From assembly GCF_021134715.1 (NCBI RefSeq), contig NC_060022.1:4655001-4719000 (forward strand): DNA of 64,000 bases. Direction: 5' to 3'. A model generated the notes under the pieces. That model saw only the letters and a program-made list of their open reading frames with translations, searched no databases and was not told the origin of the DNA. Below are positions 51,618-64,000 of the stretch, piece by piece (the first letter of the stretch is position 1; each line of letters opens with the position of its first letter). The translations under genes and the position numbers were made by a program. Source of the stretch: Daphnia pulex (lineage: Eukaryota > Arthropoda > Branchiopoda > Diplostraca > Daphniidae).

Positions 51618-54600
51618 TTTCGTCATATGGTTTCCAAAATAAAAAAGTCACGCTCGTAAAAACAAACAATCAACAAACGAACAGAAACTGACACCAAGAA
51701 TTCACTGGATAGCTTGAAAATCTTGTCCACTAATCTTCCTCAAGACGAGCCACATCTTTGACACTTTTACGTATAGACGTTGCATGTGCGCGGAGCAATG
51801 TGAATAATTAATCAAGGAGGAGACGAGTTTGTAGTAGTAGTATGCCACCGGCCACGGGTTCTGCCAACTGCGTCTGCTTCGTTTGCTGGCCTCGATCACG
51901 ACTACTATACCGCTACTACTACGAGAGCATATAGTATACGCACAGCCAAACTGCTACCACCACCACCACTACCGTTCAGGGGAGTGTCAATTTTTTCGTA
52001 GTAGAACCTCCCCTCCTCTTTCTACCACCCCGCTCGACTAAAGCCTTTGGCTTTGTTGATTTTTCGCTTTGTTTTGTTTTGACTTTGGTTTCGCCAGTTT
52101 GGCACGCTCCTTTTCTGTCATCGACGGATGGGCCACAGCGGGACCATAGTTCTTTGTCGTCAATCACCAGTGAGAGACAGACGAGGTTAAGAGGAGGGAA
52201 TGAGGGCGGTGAAAAAAAAAAGCGCCAAGAAGGACGACGCAAGAAGAAAAATAAGGAGTCGAAACTGCCGCACACGGCGATGCGATACGGCCAAGTTGGC
52301 GACTGTTGATCATCATTGCGCCGGGCCAGGCATTTTCCAACCGGAGGGGGGAGATAAAGGGTGGCGCGTTTGTTTTTGGCCGCCGTTTTCGTTCCAGCAG
52401 TCGTGGGACGGGCGCGGTCGCCTCGAGCGCGCACACACAGAAGTGGCAATATAGAATCAGCTGGTTTTCCTTGCCAAAAAACATTAAAGAGACAGTCGTC
52501 GCTGCTCCAGCGGTGGCAGAGAGCTTAAAGGGAGGTGGATGAGAACGGACTGGAAAAAGTCTAAAAGAGATAGATAGACACAAGATGGAGATTGACGAGT
52601 ATGATGCGACACACTGTACTCAATGAACCCAACGACACACACAACAAATCTCGACAGTAATGTCAACTGGGAACTTTCTACGACCTCCTGGGTTTTGGCG
52701 AATTGAAGTATAACCAACCAGCATCGACCGAAACTTGTGTGTTTGTTGCTCTGTCAAGCAATCTACTTTTTCCGTCGCGGACTCAACGGACCCAGGAGCA
52801 TTTCAACATTGAAAAAAAAAAAGCTAAAAAAGGAAACTTAAAAGTTCTTATGATCACGCCAATGGTCCCATATTGCATATTCAAGTCCAAACGAAAAAGA
52901 AAATAAATAAATAAAAAAATCGGCGCCACCGAAGCCACAGCGACGGATAGATGCAGACGGACAGGAATGCGGTGTGCAAAGATTTCGCGCGCAGCAGAAG
53001 AGCACCACCAGCAGAAGAGACGCGATGCCAGAAAGGGGCCCCCGGTTTATTTCAAGAGTTCAGAGATCAAAAGAGGTAGTAGCAGACAGTACCAGTTGAT
53101 TGGGAATGTCGCTCGATTTTAAATATAATTCATTAGATGACGGCAATCGTACAAGTAGTGATGGGCATCCGTGATGGCGGGGCTCAGGAATGTCACGCTC
53201 ATATTCTTGTGATCACGACGTCTCCGCCTCTTGGGCTCTTCGGTCCAGAAAATGCAACAACAACAACAACATCGCCCCCGAAAATAACAAAAAAACCAAC
53301 AAAAATATGAAAGGGGAAAATGGCCGCCGTTTGTTTTGCCTGCGCATACCGGGTCACTCACTCAGTGGCGAGGCGTGCGTGGCGTGAGTGGCTAAAGTCA
53401 AAAAGTGTAAATAAAATACAAAAATACAGATGCAAATATAACGATTTCTTTTTCTTTCTTTCGCCTAGATTTCTTTCATCTTTCGCGTACAAGTTGTTGC
53501 TGTTTCGGCTGCAGCCGAAATAACTGCGCGCAGCTGAGCCATTTTTTTGGTTATTTAAAAAGAAAAAAGAGGATAGGCTTTGAGGGATCGAATCGTCGCG
53601 TGAAAACATCAACATTTATTTCCGTTCCAGATCTCGTTTGGGAGAAAGAGACTTTAGGGTTTTCTATACAACCAATGGCGAGTGTTGTATCACTGGACTG
53701 CGTCGACTGGACTGCGTCGTTTTTTGGAGTGGGGGGGCTTTGGGTTGCATCCATTTGTTATTGCCGTCGGAACAGCAGGACGCTAGAGAGACGGCCAGAG
53801 ACGGGCGGGACAACTCATTTCTCTCAACTCCCCTCTTTTATTTTAAATCTTTTCCGTCTTCCTTCTTGTCTTGTTGGCATTCGCCAACTAGTCAGTCGCC
53901 GTAACAGCATTAGTCGATGACGGCGATGGGGATGAAAGATGCCTTGGTGCACACACTCGTGATCGCATAATGCGATCACGTCAAGGATTGTTGCACGCAA
54001 AATGAGGCTTGAAAAAATCTCTCGTCTATTCGCTGATTGGAAATCTCCGTCGACTCGCTCTCTGTCCGATTCTCATCATTCTATTGTCTCGCAGGCGTGT
54101 GTAGACTCCATCGGAGCCCCCCCTTTACATAACTAATAATGAATTCCCGTCCTTAAAGCCAGAAATAAACCCCACCCAAGTCATATAGATGTAAACGACC
54201 GACGTCGGAGGGTACACACACAAGTACATGGGGCGTATATATCTTGCGTCGGACATTTCTTTTTTCGGAATGTTGCCCCCCTACGTTTTCTCTATCTCGA
54301 CTTTTTTTTTATCTCGTCGTCTGGCGCTTGGAGTGAGTGAGACCGAGCGAAAAGAAACCGAAAACCACGCGACGAGAGGAGAGAAATAAAAAAGAAAATA
54401 AATTAAGACAAAAGAGAAAATGTGACGAATAACGACGGCAACTCTCGAGCGCAACATTTCCGACCACTTTGCACGGATGGCGAAAGAAACCCTTCAGCTA
54501 CATATAGACCGAACGCAATCTGTTATCATTTCGTGACAGACACAGCACTCTGAGAGCATCTTTATAACTCGTTTTTCTCCTCCAAAGATTTGCCAATGAT

Positions 54601-56585
54601 ATGACGTCGACATAAAACTTACTAATAGGCACCGCCATAATCCCGATTCGATTGTCGCCGCCACGTAGAGGCGCGATCAAATATCATCCGCGTCCGTCAG
54701 ACGGAAGTTGATTCTAATTTCGTTCCTCCCGATGATACACTTGTAATGTTGCCAAAGGTCAGAATCTCCTGTACACTGCTGGTGAACTTTAACCCTCGCA
54801 TTGATTATTAATGGTCTTCACCCACAGAGCAACTATAATAAGCATCACATTAAGTAATCCCGACTCAACGGCCTTAGTCACGAACATATGGGCACGTCGC
54901 ATGGGGGGCGCAGCACGCCGCTGAAAGCTTTTGAATACATCCCCCCCAAGTTGGACGGCAATTACTCTCGACGGGCTGCTGCCGGGTTTTACGTACGGGG
55001 TTCTGCACACAGAGAGAGAGAGACGCATAAAAATTGCAGCTCGCCCTGGCCAAAACGAAATTTGTTAACATTAAAAGCCGCTTTTGTGCAGACATATTCC
55101 CGTCGCTCGACACCGAGGCGGATGATCTAAGGCGACGGACACGGAATTCCGCGAAGCGGCGCAAGGGTATTCGCCACGTTTCCCAACATCCGATTAACGA
55201 CGGATGTTCCGTCCTGACATCAGGAGGAGAGCTCAAGAGCGCCAGCACAGCAGCACAATCGTATACATATTGCGTACTACTACTACTACTCGTGCCGGCT
55301 TTTTTTTTTTCTTTTTCTGCGAAATAACATTACTTTCTATTTTAAAAATGGCGCCATGTTTTTGTTTCGGATGGCGACCAAGGAAGCTGTTGACAGCTCC
55401 ATCCTTTTTTTTCCCCCCATCAGAGGAAAAACAGCCACACTTCCCCGGTGCTTTCTCTCTCTCTCTCTCTTCAGTCCTGTATAGTGTTGTGTGTGTGTTA
55501 CTTTCTTTGCCAAGGAGGGCGATTGCGACCTTCGTTAGTGTTCCGCCCTCAGTTTGAGCCCGTCGGTCGATACTCTACGAAGCAGCACGTGCGCGCCAGA
55601 TAGGGAATCAACTGAACAAGCACCGAAAATCTTAACAAGCGCCCCCGTTTTTTCAAACTTTTCAACGAATACGACGGAAACCTTAAAATAAAATCTAAAA
55701 AAACAAAAATACTTTAAGTGCGATCCTGTTATGTATCCATTACATTTTCTAATAAGCGTAATCATTAGACAACCGACGACGGGTAATGGTTACATAAGTG
55801 TGTTATCATCGAATGTCGAAAGTTTTATGAGAATCTGATGAAATACACACAGAGATATATGTGTGTGGGTGTTTGGTGTAAACAGTCTGCTCGGGAGTAA
55901 GAGAGAGAGAGAGAGAAGACGCCTAGGAATGAAAGAGGTGAGAATTCCCCCCCCCCCCCCACCACCACCGCCAACTTTGTCGGACGGGGTAGACGCTGCG
56001 TCTCAACTTGGGCAGGGAACAAAAGAGCAAAAAGACCCTGAGGACCCTGTGCGTCTGGCTGTTGCCACTAGATAGAAGAGAGAGAGCGGGAATTATGCAG
56101 ATGCTGGCTGTATTTGAACTTGGCAGAGTAGTAACGCATGCAATCAGTCTACAGAGAGTGCTTTTCACTCGCTGCTCCAGCCGCTAGTGTATACATCCAC
56201 TATGTATGTATATAGCGGCGCGGAGCTCTCTATTACCCAACTGATGGTAATGCTCCAATGATTTTCGGCGGCTGGGCGCTTGCCCCAGACTTTCTCGAGT
56301 GCCAAAAGTATAATAATGTCAGTTGCATAACCGCAGCAGACAGACAGCAACAACACAAACCGAAATATCGATTTCCACGCTATGTGTACGTGTGTGTGTC
56401 TATATGCACTAGAGTATTACCCGGGCTCAAGGTGCCTAATCAAAGAGTAAAAAGCCTCCGCCTGGATTTGAAGCCTTAGCTTTGAAAGCTTGCACACAGC
56501 AACAAGGCTCTTCTAAGAATAGTTTACAGGGCACGGGCCGTAATGAATTACTGATGCCCGCCAAATTCTGCTCAGCTCTCACTAC
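51618..56585 (-). other. Intron or promoter region between the two dunce first exons
   Basis: No exon with dunce UCR1 residues is seen. Contains an inverted repeat CGTGATCGCA-TAA-TGCGATCACG at 53958-53980, GA/CT tracts at 55011-55024, 55455-55470 and 55901-55916, and a C run at 55949-55962. It probably includes the promoter for the 12-residue first exon. Confidence 0.45.
53958..53980. repeat. Perfect 10-bp inverted repeat
   Basis: CGTGATCGCA (53958-53967), loop TAA, TGCGATCACG (53971-53980). It is a near-palindromic potential dimer binding site within the dunce 5' region. Confidence 0.8.
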
Positions 56586-57485
56586 CTGTTTGCACTTCAT
56601 GTAGCGCAATTTGGTGCCGACAGAGTCGGACTGGTCGTCGGCGTCCGTCGACGGCGACGAGGATATCAAAGGCTGGAGAGAGCGGCGGACCAACTGGGGC
56701 AGAGAGAAGGCGGCCGGCTGGGAACTGCGTCTTGACGAAGTCGACGGCGGAGTCGACGGTGCGGTCGTTTCGGCCGCTCGCGTTGGCGGCTGGTGGTGCC
56801 TTGGTTGGTTGGTTGCCACCGAGTGAACGGGGTCGGCCGGCGGAGCGGCGACACAAGACGTGAAAAATGACGAAGCCGACGATGTGGGAACCACCGAGCT
56901 GGAACTCGATCGACGCGGGTACTTTTTGCGCCAATTGAAGAGACCGGAAGAAGCCGAAGAGAAAGAGGAGGATGCTGCCGATGGCAACGCTGGCGCCGTC
57001 GAGTTATGATGATGGTCGACGGACGGATGTCGCCAGATTGTGCTGCTGTTACTGCTCCGGCTGCCGCAGTTATTGTCCTGCTGTGCATTGAGCGAACGCG
57101 ATCCTCCTCCTCCTCCTACTCCATCGCTTCTCTGCTGCTGCTGCTGCTGATGCTGTTGGCATCGATCGTCTACTTCACCTCCACGCTGCTTGCCGGACCT
57201 GCTGCCAGGCCGGAAGGGCGACAAGCTGGCAGGTCGATTTCGAAACGTCGCGCCAAAAACGGTCGTCGATTTGCCGTCTTCTGGCAACGAGAGACGCTGC
57301 TGGGAGACCGACGCCGTACGGTAATGATGACGACCGGACCCGCTGGTCTCGTCCACATCGTCATGGATGCCACCCGATCGTCTCCTCCGGCTGTTGCTAC
57401 TCGATTTCGAAGAGTGCAACGGTGGCGGACTTCTCGGCTGTCCATAGAAATCGGGACTCTCCGTGCCTCTCACCGTCTCGGTCAT
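56586..57485 (-). CDS. dnc: Alternative 300-residue first coding exon, probably of dunce
   Basis: ATG at 57485, open for exactly 300 codons to a CAG|GTAGTG donor at 56586/56585. The exon ends in phase 0, the phase needed to join the UCR2 exon at 51266, giving a predicted 836-residue isoform. The encoded region is low complexity: Ser/Arg/Pro-rich, a Gln tract (QQQQQQ), a Gly run (GVGGGGGS), and the end DQSDSVGTKLRYMKCKQ. It shows no UCR1 motif and no membrane segment, so it is probably a disordered isoform-specific N terminus used for targeting. Long frames on the other strand through the same bases are explained by repeated CTG/GCC-type triplets. Membership in dunce is inferred from strand, order and phase; a separate gene nested upstream is the alternative. 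Confidence 0.6.
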
Positions 57486-59964
57486 ATTATCGATACGCAG
57501 GAAATAACCTCGTCAGCAGTTCAAAAAGGGCCAAGCCAAAAAAGGAAATTCCTTCCGATGGATCGATAATGGCTGAGGAAGATGCTGATGCTGCTCGGAA
57601 TCGTGAGTGAGTGAGTGTGAGAGAGAGAGAGACGAATCAAACTAAAACTGGTGGAGTAAAGAGTTATCACCCATCAGCCACCGCCATTGCCGGACTTGTG
57701 ATGATGATCCATCGGTTCACGATCCACAAACGGACAAAATGGCCGGGCATTTGACAGGACACCAGTAATCTGGTCACACGGCATTATAGGTGCTGTATCC
57801 TTTCGTTTTTCTCTCCGTCTCAGGTATAATAGAGCTTGACAATAAACGACACTGTTTCACGGAGGGACCACTGGTGACGGACAAACGCTACGTGTGTGTG
57901 AGCCCAGACACGGCTCCTAGGCATTTGCACCGACACGCCAATTTGTCGACGACACGGTTAACATGTTTAGCTTGAGGTTCGTCCAGAGAGTGGAGACAAC
58001 GGCAGGACCCAACGACATCACATCTATTGCGCGCCTCAATACTCTTGACAGACACACACACACCCCGGAGTTGCTGGGCTCGATCGTCCTAACCTTCTTT
58101 TCTTTTTTCGGGGGCTAGATATATATATTTTCTTTTTTTCTTTTCTGGCGTTGGTTGAGCGCCCTCCACACTGGCGGATGGATGGCGAACGACTGAGGGT
58201 GCCTGCCAACTGAGAGTAGCTGTACTATGGGTTGTCGTCGTCCCTACTCCTTTCTCCTACGCTTGCCACAAGCGTTGTGTGTTCCACAGCAGCTAGGCAC
58301 CAGCTCTATATAGTTAGCTGCACTGAGTGAGGGAGAGAGAGGGGCTCGGCTCCTGTAGTGTGTGTGTTGAACTATACCGGAATAACAACTAGAAAATAAA
58401 AGCAAAGACAACGACAGCCAAAAAAAAACTGGCCTGGCATTACTTTTTCGTGGTCTGGGAGAGCGACACACTAACGTAACAACCGCAACGAGGAGGAAAA
58501 AGGAATAGATAAAACCCAAAGAAAGAAAGACAACAAAAAAATCAACAAAAAACAGTTGATGTGAACCGTTTCCGTGGAAAATTCGAGACCCAAACCAAAT
58601 CATTTTTAAAATACCGAAAATACTTTGAAGCTTGATTGAAGCTTAATCAGTCGAAAAAATGTTACATAGTCCCGTCTGCACAAGTGCCATGGTCTAAAAT
58701 CGATGGAAGCGAGTAGTATTTGACACCGCTTTCCGGTTGGGTCACGCAGAGGCCGATAAATTCTATGTAGAGAGTTAGGAATTCTTATCGAGTAAATCGA
58801 GCCGGGTAGTATTCTATGTGGCGGTGATGGGATCGTTAAAAAGATGAGTGTATATAGTATTGACGCGTCTCGTTGAGACGCTATTGACTGGTAAACGAAT
58901 TGCCATACAAGTATAGAGAGACTTGTGTGTACCTCGTCTGGAATGGCGACGGCGGTGGATATCAACACACACGCCCTCCTTGCTCTAGTAGTACACCTCT
59001 TGGCTTCATTCGATCAATAGCGAGAGAATATATGGAGGAAACGGGGAGGGACAACAAAAAGGAGCCAGAGAAAGAGAGAGAGAGAACCCAACCAACATAC
59101 AAAAACGCAGCAACAAAATCAAATAAAGCATCAGCGAGAGCCCAGGAGGGATTGAGAGCCCGTGTGTGGATGAAAAAAAAAATAATAAAAATAAAAAACC
59201 CCCACCAACAGCAGCAGGAGCAGAAGCAGGAGCAGCTCGGGCAACTAGTCTATAGACCTCTAGGCTGCTCCTGTTTCCGCTCCGAGTCACAGACACTCGA
59301 AATCCGCTCTCGCTCTCACAAGCCCCGGCTGTTTCTCTATGCAATTCGACGCTCAAAAAGACGAAACAAAAAGGCAAACGGAATAACTGGAAACATGTTT
59401 CAACTGCTACCGGTGCAGTTGCAACTCTCGCGGGCTGGGGCTTTTGCGCAATCATCTTCACAAAAAAAAAGAAAAAGACAGAACGGAAAAGATGTGGAAC
59501 GGAACGGGAGGCGAGTCGCTGAAGAGATGGATTGAGTGAGTAAGTGCTGAGTGAGCACCGAGGGTAAAGACGGAGCAGTCAGAGGGGGAGATAGGAGAGG
59601 ATGTTGGAGGGGGGATTGGATTAGAGATGATTACATATATATCGACACAAGGTTGGTGGCCTATTACGTTCTTAGCCAGAGAACGACACACAGCCGACAG
59701 CCGAGTGACTGGTAGCGTGATGGCTCGGCTGCCGGTTTGTACGCTCGATCTCCTCATATTTCCTCACTTCTTGTGAGTTCCAGGATCCTAAACAAAAAGG
59801 AAGCGTCGCCAGAAGGAGCCCAGAAGCAGCCAGCCTCGGCTACGAAGAATGGAACGGAAAGAGAGCGCCAGGCAGAAAGAGAGAGAAAGACAAAACAAGT
59901 TCACTTCTGCCTTCTATACTGCTGATGGACGATTCCCACCAATGAAAATCTAAGGCTCTACCTC

Positions 59965-59972
59965 TGACGTCA
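59965..59972. promoter_or_regulatory. cAMP-response palindrome TGACGTCA
   Basis: Exact CREB/ATF palindrome, followed after two bases by a TGACG half-site (59975-59979), 2.5 kb upstream of the 300-residue first exon. Confidence 0.4.
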
Positions 59973-62900
59973 TTGTGACGCACGAACGCTGTCCCTCCCC
60001 CTCCATTCCGAGGTACCCGACATACTACTATTACCCTCCCAATGTCTCTCAGTTAGTCGACTCTTCTTCTTCTTCTTCTTCCTCTTTCCCTCCCAAACAT
60101 TTCTCCGTCGTCTATTCTCCTTCGTCTTCTTCATACTTTCATCTCGGTCGTTCAGAGTCGCACGCGCTCTTCTCCACACACACACACACACACAACATGG
60201 AAATGGGGAAGAAGAAGGAAGAAAAAAAAGGAAAGAGCTAAGAGACCATCAGCCCATACAAACAATCAGTTCCACACACGACATCCCCAAATAGCAAGGG
60301 ACGATAAAAGATTTTTCGGTGAGGCAGGGGCGCTATTTTCCCTAGACAAACACGTGTGCCGGAATATGAGCAGCGCGCCAGCAGCTGAGAGAGAGCATCG
60401 GCAGAGAAGGATTCAACTCGATATCAGACCAATCTCGTTGGGCCGGAGAAGAACAAAGGCCGCCGAAAGACGGTAGACGGCCAGATTACCATCAACCGAC
60501 CAACACGAGTCAAATGTTGATCTTTAATGTCTACAAATTCGCAAACAGAATCAATCGATCCCTCCCCCCGTGACCAGATTGGCTGGACCTGCGCTTCAAG
60601 TCTTAGCAGGGCTCAGCATCATCGAGAGGGAAATGTTGAATAAAGCAAATATTAAAAGAAATAACCTTTTCTCGCTTTTCCAGCCTTAAAATACGCTCCG
60701 CCGAGAACAGGCTAACTATACCCTTTTGAAGCTCGCTTTTTGATTGTTCGCTTCTGAATTGGAAATGTGGAAAAGTGGGGGGATCGTCTAATACGACGAG
60801 TTCTCGGGATCTCTAACCCACCTACCCAAAGGAATGAAGGTGCTGGGGGTGGGGGGCAAATCAAAAAGCGGGGCGACACACAAAAGAATGACGTGATTAT
60901 ATGCAGATTGACGATTTCGATACTGCCAAGTAAAGCAAATAGCGACTGAAAAGGCGAAACATGCTGTTCATTTCGTGACTTTGTCGATCCATTTCATCAG
61001 CAGGAGTCTGTGTCGTCGGCGCTGTCGTCAGCGATTTCGACGTGTACGAGGCCTAACACAAAGATGCCATATCGACCACCTATCGCATTTTCCTGGAGGG
61101 GCATCAAAGTCAGATCTCTCTCTCTCTCCTGTGCCACGCATACAAACCCATTAAAACGCGAGTCTAAATGTCGAGGTGTGGGAGTCGACAAGACGAGAGA
61201 GAGAAAAGTTGGATTGAATCGACGAAAGAGAGATCAAGAAACGAGAGAACAGCAATCGCAATCCCTCACGCAGTCGAAAAGTTGAGAAAAGCCACGGCAG
61301 GACCAATAATAGGAAAGGGGCGAATGATGTGCCGCACCATGGCCGTGGCAGATGAGATGGAAGGGAGAAGAGGGGGGAAAAAAATGATAGAAAATCCAGT
61401 CAACGTTTTTGGGGGAGAAAAAGGGATCAAGTTGCGCGAGTCCAAAAAAAAATAAATAAAAAAATAAGGAAGAGGAGGGCCAGGAGAAAAAAAGTAAAAA
61501 GTTTTCTTGGCTCCAAAACCTCGCGACCAGAGGCTAAGGAAGAAAGGTTATATTGACAAATCGATCAATCGATTGTACAACATATACAAACAGACTGGAC
61601 AGGGCAGGAAATCGCCTGCCAACACGCAATATACAGCAGAATACTACGACGTAGTAGTACACACACCTTTGAATATGGAAAGGAGGAAATCGTGTATAGG
61701 AGCTGCGAAGTCACGCGATTCTCCTGCCACCCTCTCCAAACCAAGCGGCATAAAAGCGTCGGTAGATATTTATATACATACACGTATTAAAGTTGAAAGA
61801 TGGAAATCGTCCATCGGTTGTCCTTGAAAATTGTATCGTGCACTATTCTCTCTCTCTGTGGCTGTGCACACACACACACACACAATGGGGTTGGCTTCAA
61901 CTTGGCTAAACCTCAAAGACACATAATAACTTGGGGCCGGCTACTCTTCAAACTCGGGGAGGAGTACTACTCGATAGCTGCCGCTTCTTTTTTTGTTTTT
62001 CCTTATTCTTTGCCAGGCGTCGTTGTCGTCCCCATCATTATCCCATAAATCTACATACTACAACGTTTCCCCTTTCCGCTCAAATGCTTTTGAATAATGA
62101 TGATGCGCGATGACGATTTATAGGCGCAGATATAACAGTGACTATAAATAGCAACTACTACACAAGCTTGGAGATTCCATTCATCATCACCAACGCCGCG
62201 GCGGCGACGGACTCTTAAGCCACAACCACACACACACACACACATACACGCGAGCGGGGAAACAAAAAATTGCTGATCCAAGACGACAAGAAGACGGACG
62301 CACATCCAACGCAGCAGGCAAAGCCTTCAAACCGGCAATAATGCATCTCCACCACCACCACCACGTCACGGGATTATTATGTCGCAAGGCGTCTCACACA
62401 AGAAAAGGAAGGGGGGGAGGGGTAAAAAAAAAATCCCGCAAGAATCCAGCATCATCAGCAGTAGCCTAACATCCGCACGCGCGCGCGCCCACCCTGACTA
62501 GTCTATTAATTCCGCTGGCGCCAGACGTCGTGCAGCGAACAAACACAAAACACACACACACACCAAGACAAACAAAATAGAAATCTACCAAATATAAAAA
62601 AAAAAGTCGGGAGGGCGGGAAAAATACAAAATTAAACGGGGGCAAGGTCTTGCGAAGACGCGGATGCTAGATATTGCATAATGCCGGCGGTAAACGGCGC
62701 ACTGCGTACGCGAATTAATTGTAAAAAGAGCTCGTCATTAATCTACTTGTCGTCAACCCCCGTGTTTCTCTCATCGCTCGTTTCCATTGCTCAAGTCGTC
62801 ACTAATACCAGTCACGTACGTGTTTCTTGTCGACTTATTTCGTATAAGCTACTCCAGTAAAAAGAAAAAAAAAAAGAAAAAAAGAAAAACAGGAGAGACT

Positions 62901-63560
62901 ATAAAGCCCAAGACGGAACCGGATAGGTAGAGCACATCAAAAACACGGACTCACTATAGATGATTGGATAGTTGCAAGATATCGATCCCGCGTTTTTATT
63001 TTATTTTTTTATCCCGTTGATTATCTTGAATTCATCCCTTGACGCCGAGCTGCTTGACCTGGGCCTGCGCTGGCTGACTAGATATTTCGATTTCAAGTTG
63101 AAGTGTTGATCTGATGCCTTCAAACACGGCAATGTCTATGACGTACACACCCACGTGAAACGGGATCCTGTTTCTCTTAATCCAATTGTACGTCAGTCAA
63201 GTTCAATCATGGAAATGCCGTGCTCAACACATCACAGAGGGGGTTGTTAAAACACTCGGGCTCTCTCTCTCTCTCTCTCGTCCTCTTGTTCTTCCTCCTC
63301 GGGGCTGTGTGCAACGTGCATCCTCCTTGCCGAGGACATCCGCTCTCGACTCGACCCGACCATGCAGCAACTGAATAAGGAAGGCACGGCACGGGCGACA
63401 AATGATTCGGTCGTGTAACGAGATTTGCGTGCGCCAGAATTCGACAAGGCAACTCGTCGGCAGTCGGGAAAATTCAACGGGGGGACCGAGGAAGAAAAGG
63501 TCAGATCCGGGGAAAAAGAAAGAGATGGATGGTAATAAGATGAAAGCACACACACGATGA

Positions 63561-63568
63561 TGACGTCA
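63561..63568. promoter_or_regulatory. cAMP-response palindrome TGACGTCA
   Basis: Exact CREB/ATF palindrome about 6 kb upstream of the long dunce first exon. Confidence 0.35.
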
Positions 63569-64000
63569 ACAAGGCAACGCCGAATTCGACATGTAAAGCG
63601 ACCATAGTTTGGAAAGCGTTTTAATTAGCCTGCAACGTGAAATTGGTCGCGCCCAAGTTCCCCGTTCCGATATTCCCCTATCCCCTGCATCACATGTCCT
63701 GCTTTTTTTTTTATTTTGGCAAAGGGCAAAAAAGTTACTGCAGTCCAAGGGACATTGCACAATGTTCCACTCAGTGTTATACAGTAAGAAATTCACAGCA
63801 CAGACTCGCAGCCGGCGAATGCGGAGATAATTTTGTTTTCTTCTTCCGGGAGAAATTGAATCAGTCTAGAGCAGCAGCAGCCAGACAGCCAACCCATCAC
63901 GAGTTGCTGGTGCAAGAAGAAAATGAAAATGAAAAAAGAAAAAAAAAAACACGACACCCTAGTTCGTTTGGAACGGATGGTGCAAGAATGCAAGGATATC

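Larger units (their letters stand above)
57486..64000. other. Region upstream of the long dunce first exon; no firm gene
   Basis: Rich in simple repeats: GA/CT tracts at 57621-57632, 59071-59085, 61114-61128 and 63261-63279; TTC at 60061-60082; CA tracts near 60175, 61866 and 62226; GCG/CGG at about 62195-62208. Two full TGACGTCA sites. One coding-like minus-strand stretch at 63032-63197 and a shorter one at 61009-61060 lack partners. Probably promoters, 5' UTR exons or introns of dunce. Confidence 0.45.

Noticed and set aside
57006-57569. 187-codon plus-strand frame with a Leu-rich, membrane-like stretch
   Set aside because: It is the complement of the 300-codon minus-strand exon; the Leu/Ser runs are the reverse reading of Gln and Gly/Glu triplet runs, and the minus frame ends at a proper donor in the right phase.
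58244-58603. 119-codon minus-strand frame with hydrophobic stretches
   Set aside because: Hydrophobicity comes from T-rich simple sequence on that strand. No partner exon or conserved motif.
1-64000. CRISPR arrays, bacterial operons, Shine-Dalgarno sites
   Set aside because: The window is eukaryotic; the short tandem repeats seen lack spacer structure.

Overview
This is animal (nuclear) DNA: compact multi-exon genes with short GT-AG introns, no bacterial gene organisation, and arthropod-type proteins. The set (ImpL2-type Ig protein, adducin/hts, TTC1, MED22, dunce-type PDE4) with very short introns suggests a branchiopod crustacean such as a Daphnia water flea. The species is an inference; the gene families are read from the exons.

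Layout, left to right. 1-651: last exon of a WD-repeat protein (AIP1/WDR1-like) on +. 652-5750: no gene supported. 5757-7917: seven-exon secreted two-Ig protein (ImpL2-like), +. 10321-12532: shortened adducin paralogue (head domain only) with a four-copy tandem repeat in intron 1, +. 13909-22361: full-length adducin (hts) with N-terminal, head, neck and tail regions, a modular set of phase-1 tail exons and a Lys-rich MARCKS-like end, +. 23832-24790: TTC1 (TPR protein), -. 25136-25688: Mediator subunit MED22, -, head to head with a broken, unrecognised gene (25822-26998, +).

27001-41505 is the most unusual part: a 14.5 kb palindrome with two near-identical inverted arms of about 6.1 kb (27001-33093 and 35398-41505) around a 2.3 kb unique spacer. 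The spacer holds a frameshifted, intron-containing pseudogene of mitochondrial ribosomal protein mS35 (MRPS35). Each arm carries a 389-bp MITE-like element, a second fold-back of about 430 bp, a 35-bp tandem duplication and fragments that look like old exons.

43803-57485: minus-strand cAMP phosphodiesterase (dunce/PDE4) with the full catalytic domain and part of UCR2, and two alternative first exons (12 and 300 residues), both ending in the phase needed to join the shared UCR2 exon. 57486-64000 is probably upstream regulatory DNA or further dunce introns, rich in GA/CT and CA microsatellites. Three full TGACGTCA cAMP-response palindromes lie in the dunce 5' half of the window, which fits feedback control of a cAMP-degrading enzyme but is untested.

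Functionally, hts and its paralogue act in the spectrin-actin membrane skeleton, the WD protein (if AIP1) in actin turnover, dunce in cAMP signalling, ImpL2 in insulin-like peptide binding. No operon-like link between neighbours is implied. Exon borders were placed by reading frame, splice consensus and family similarity, without transcripts.
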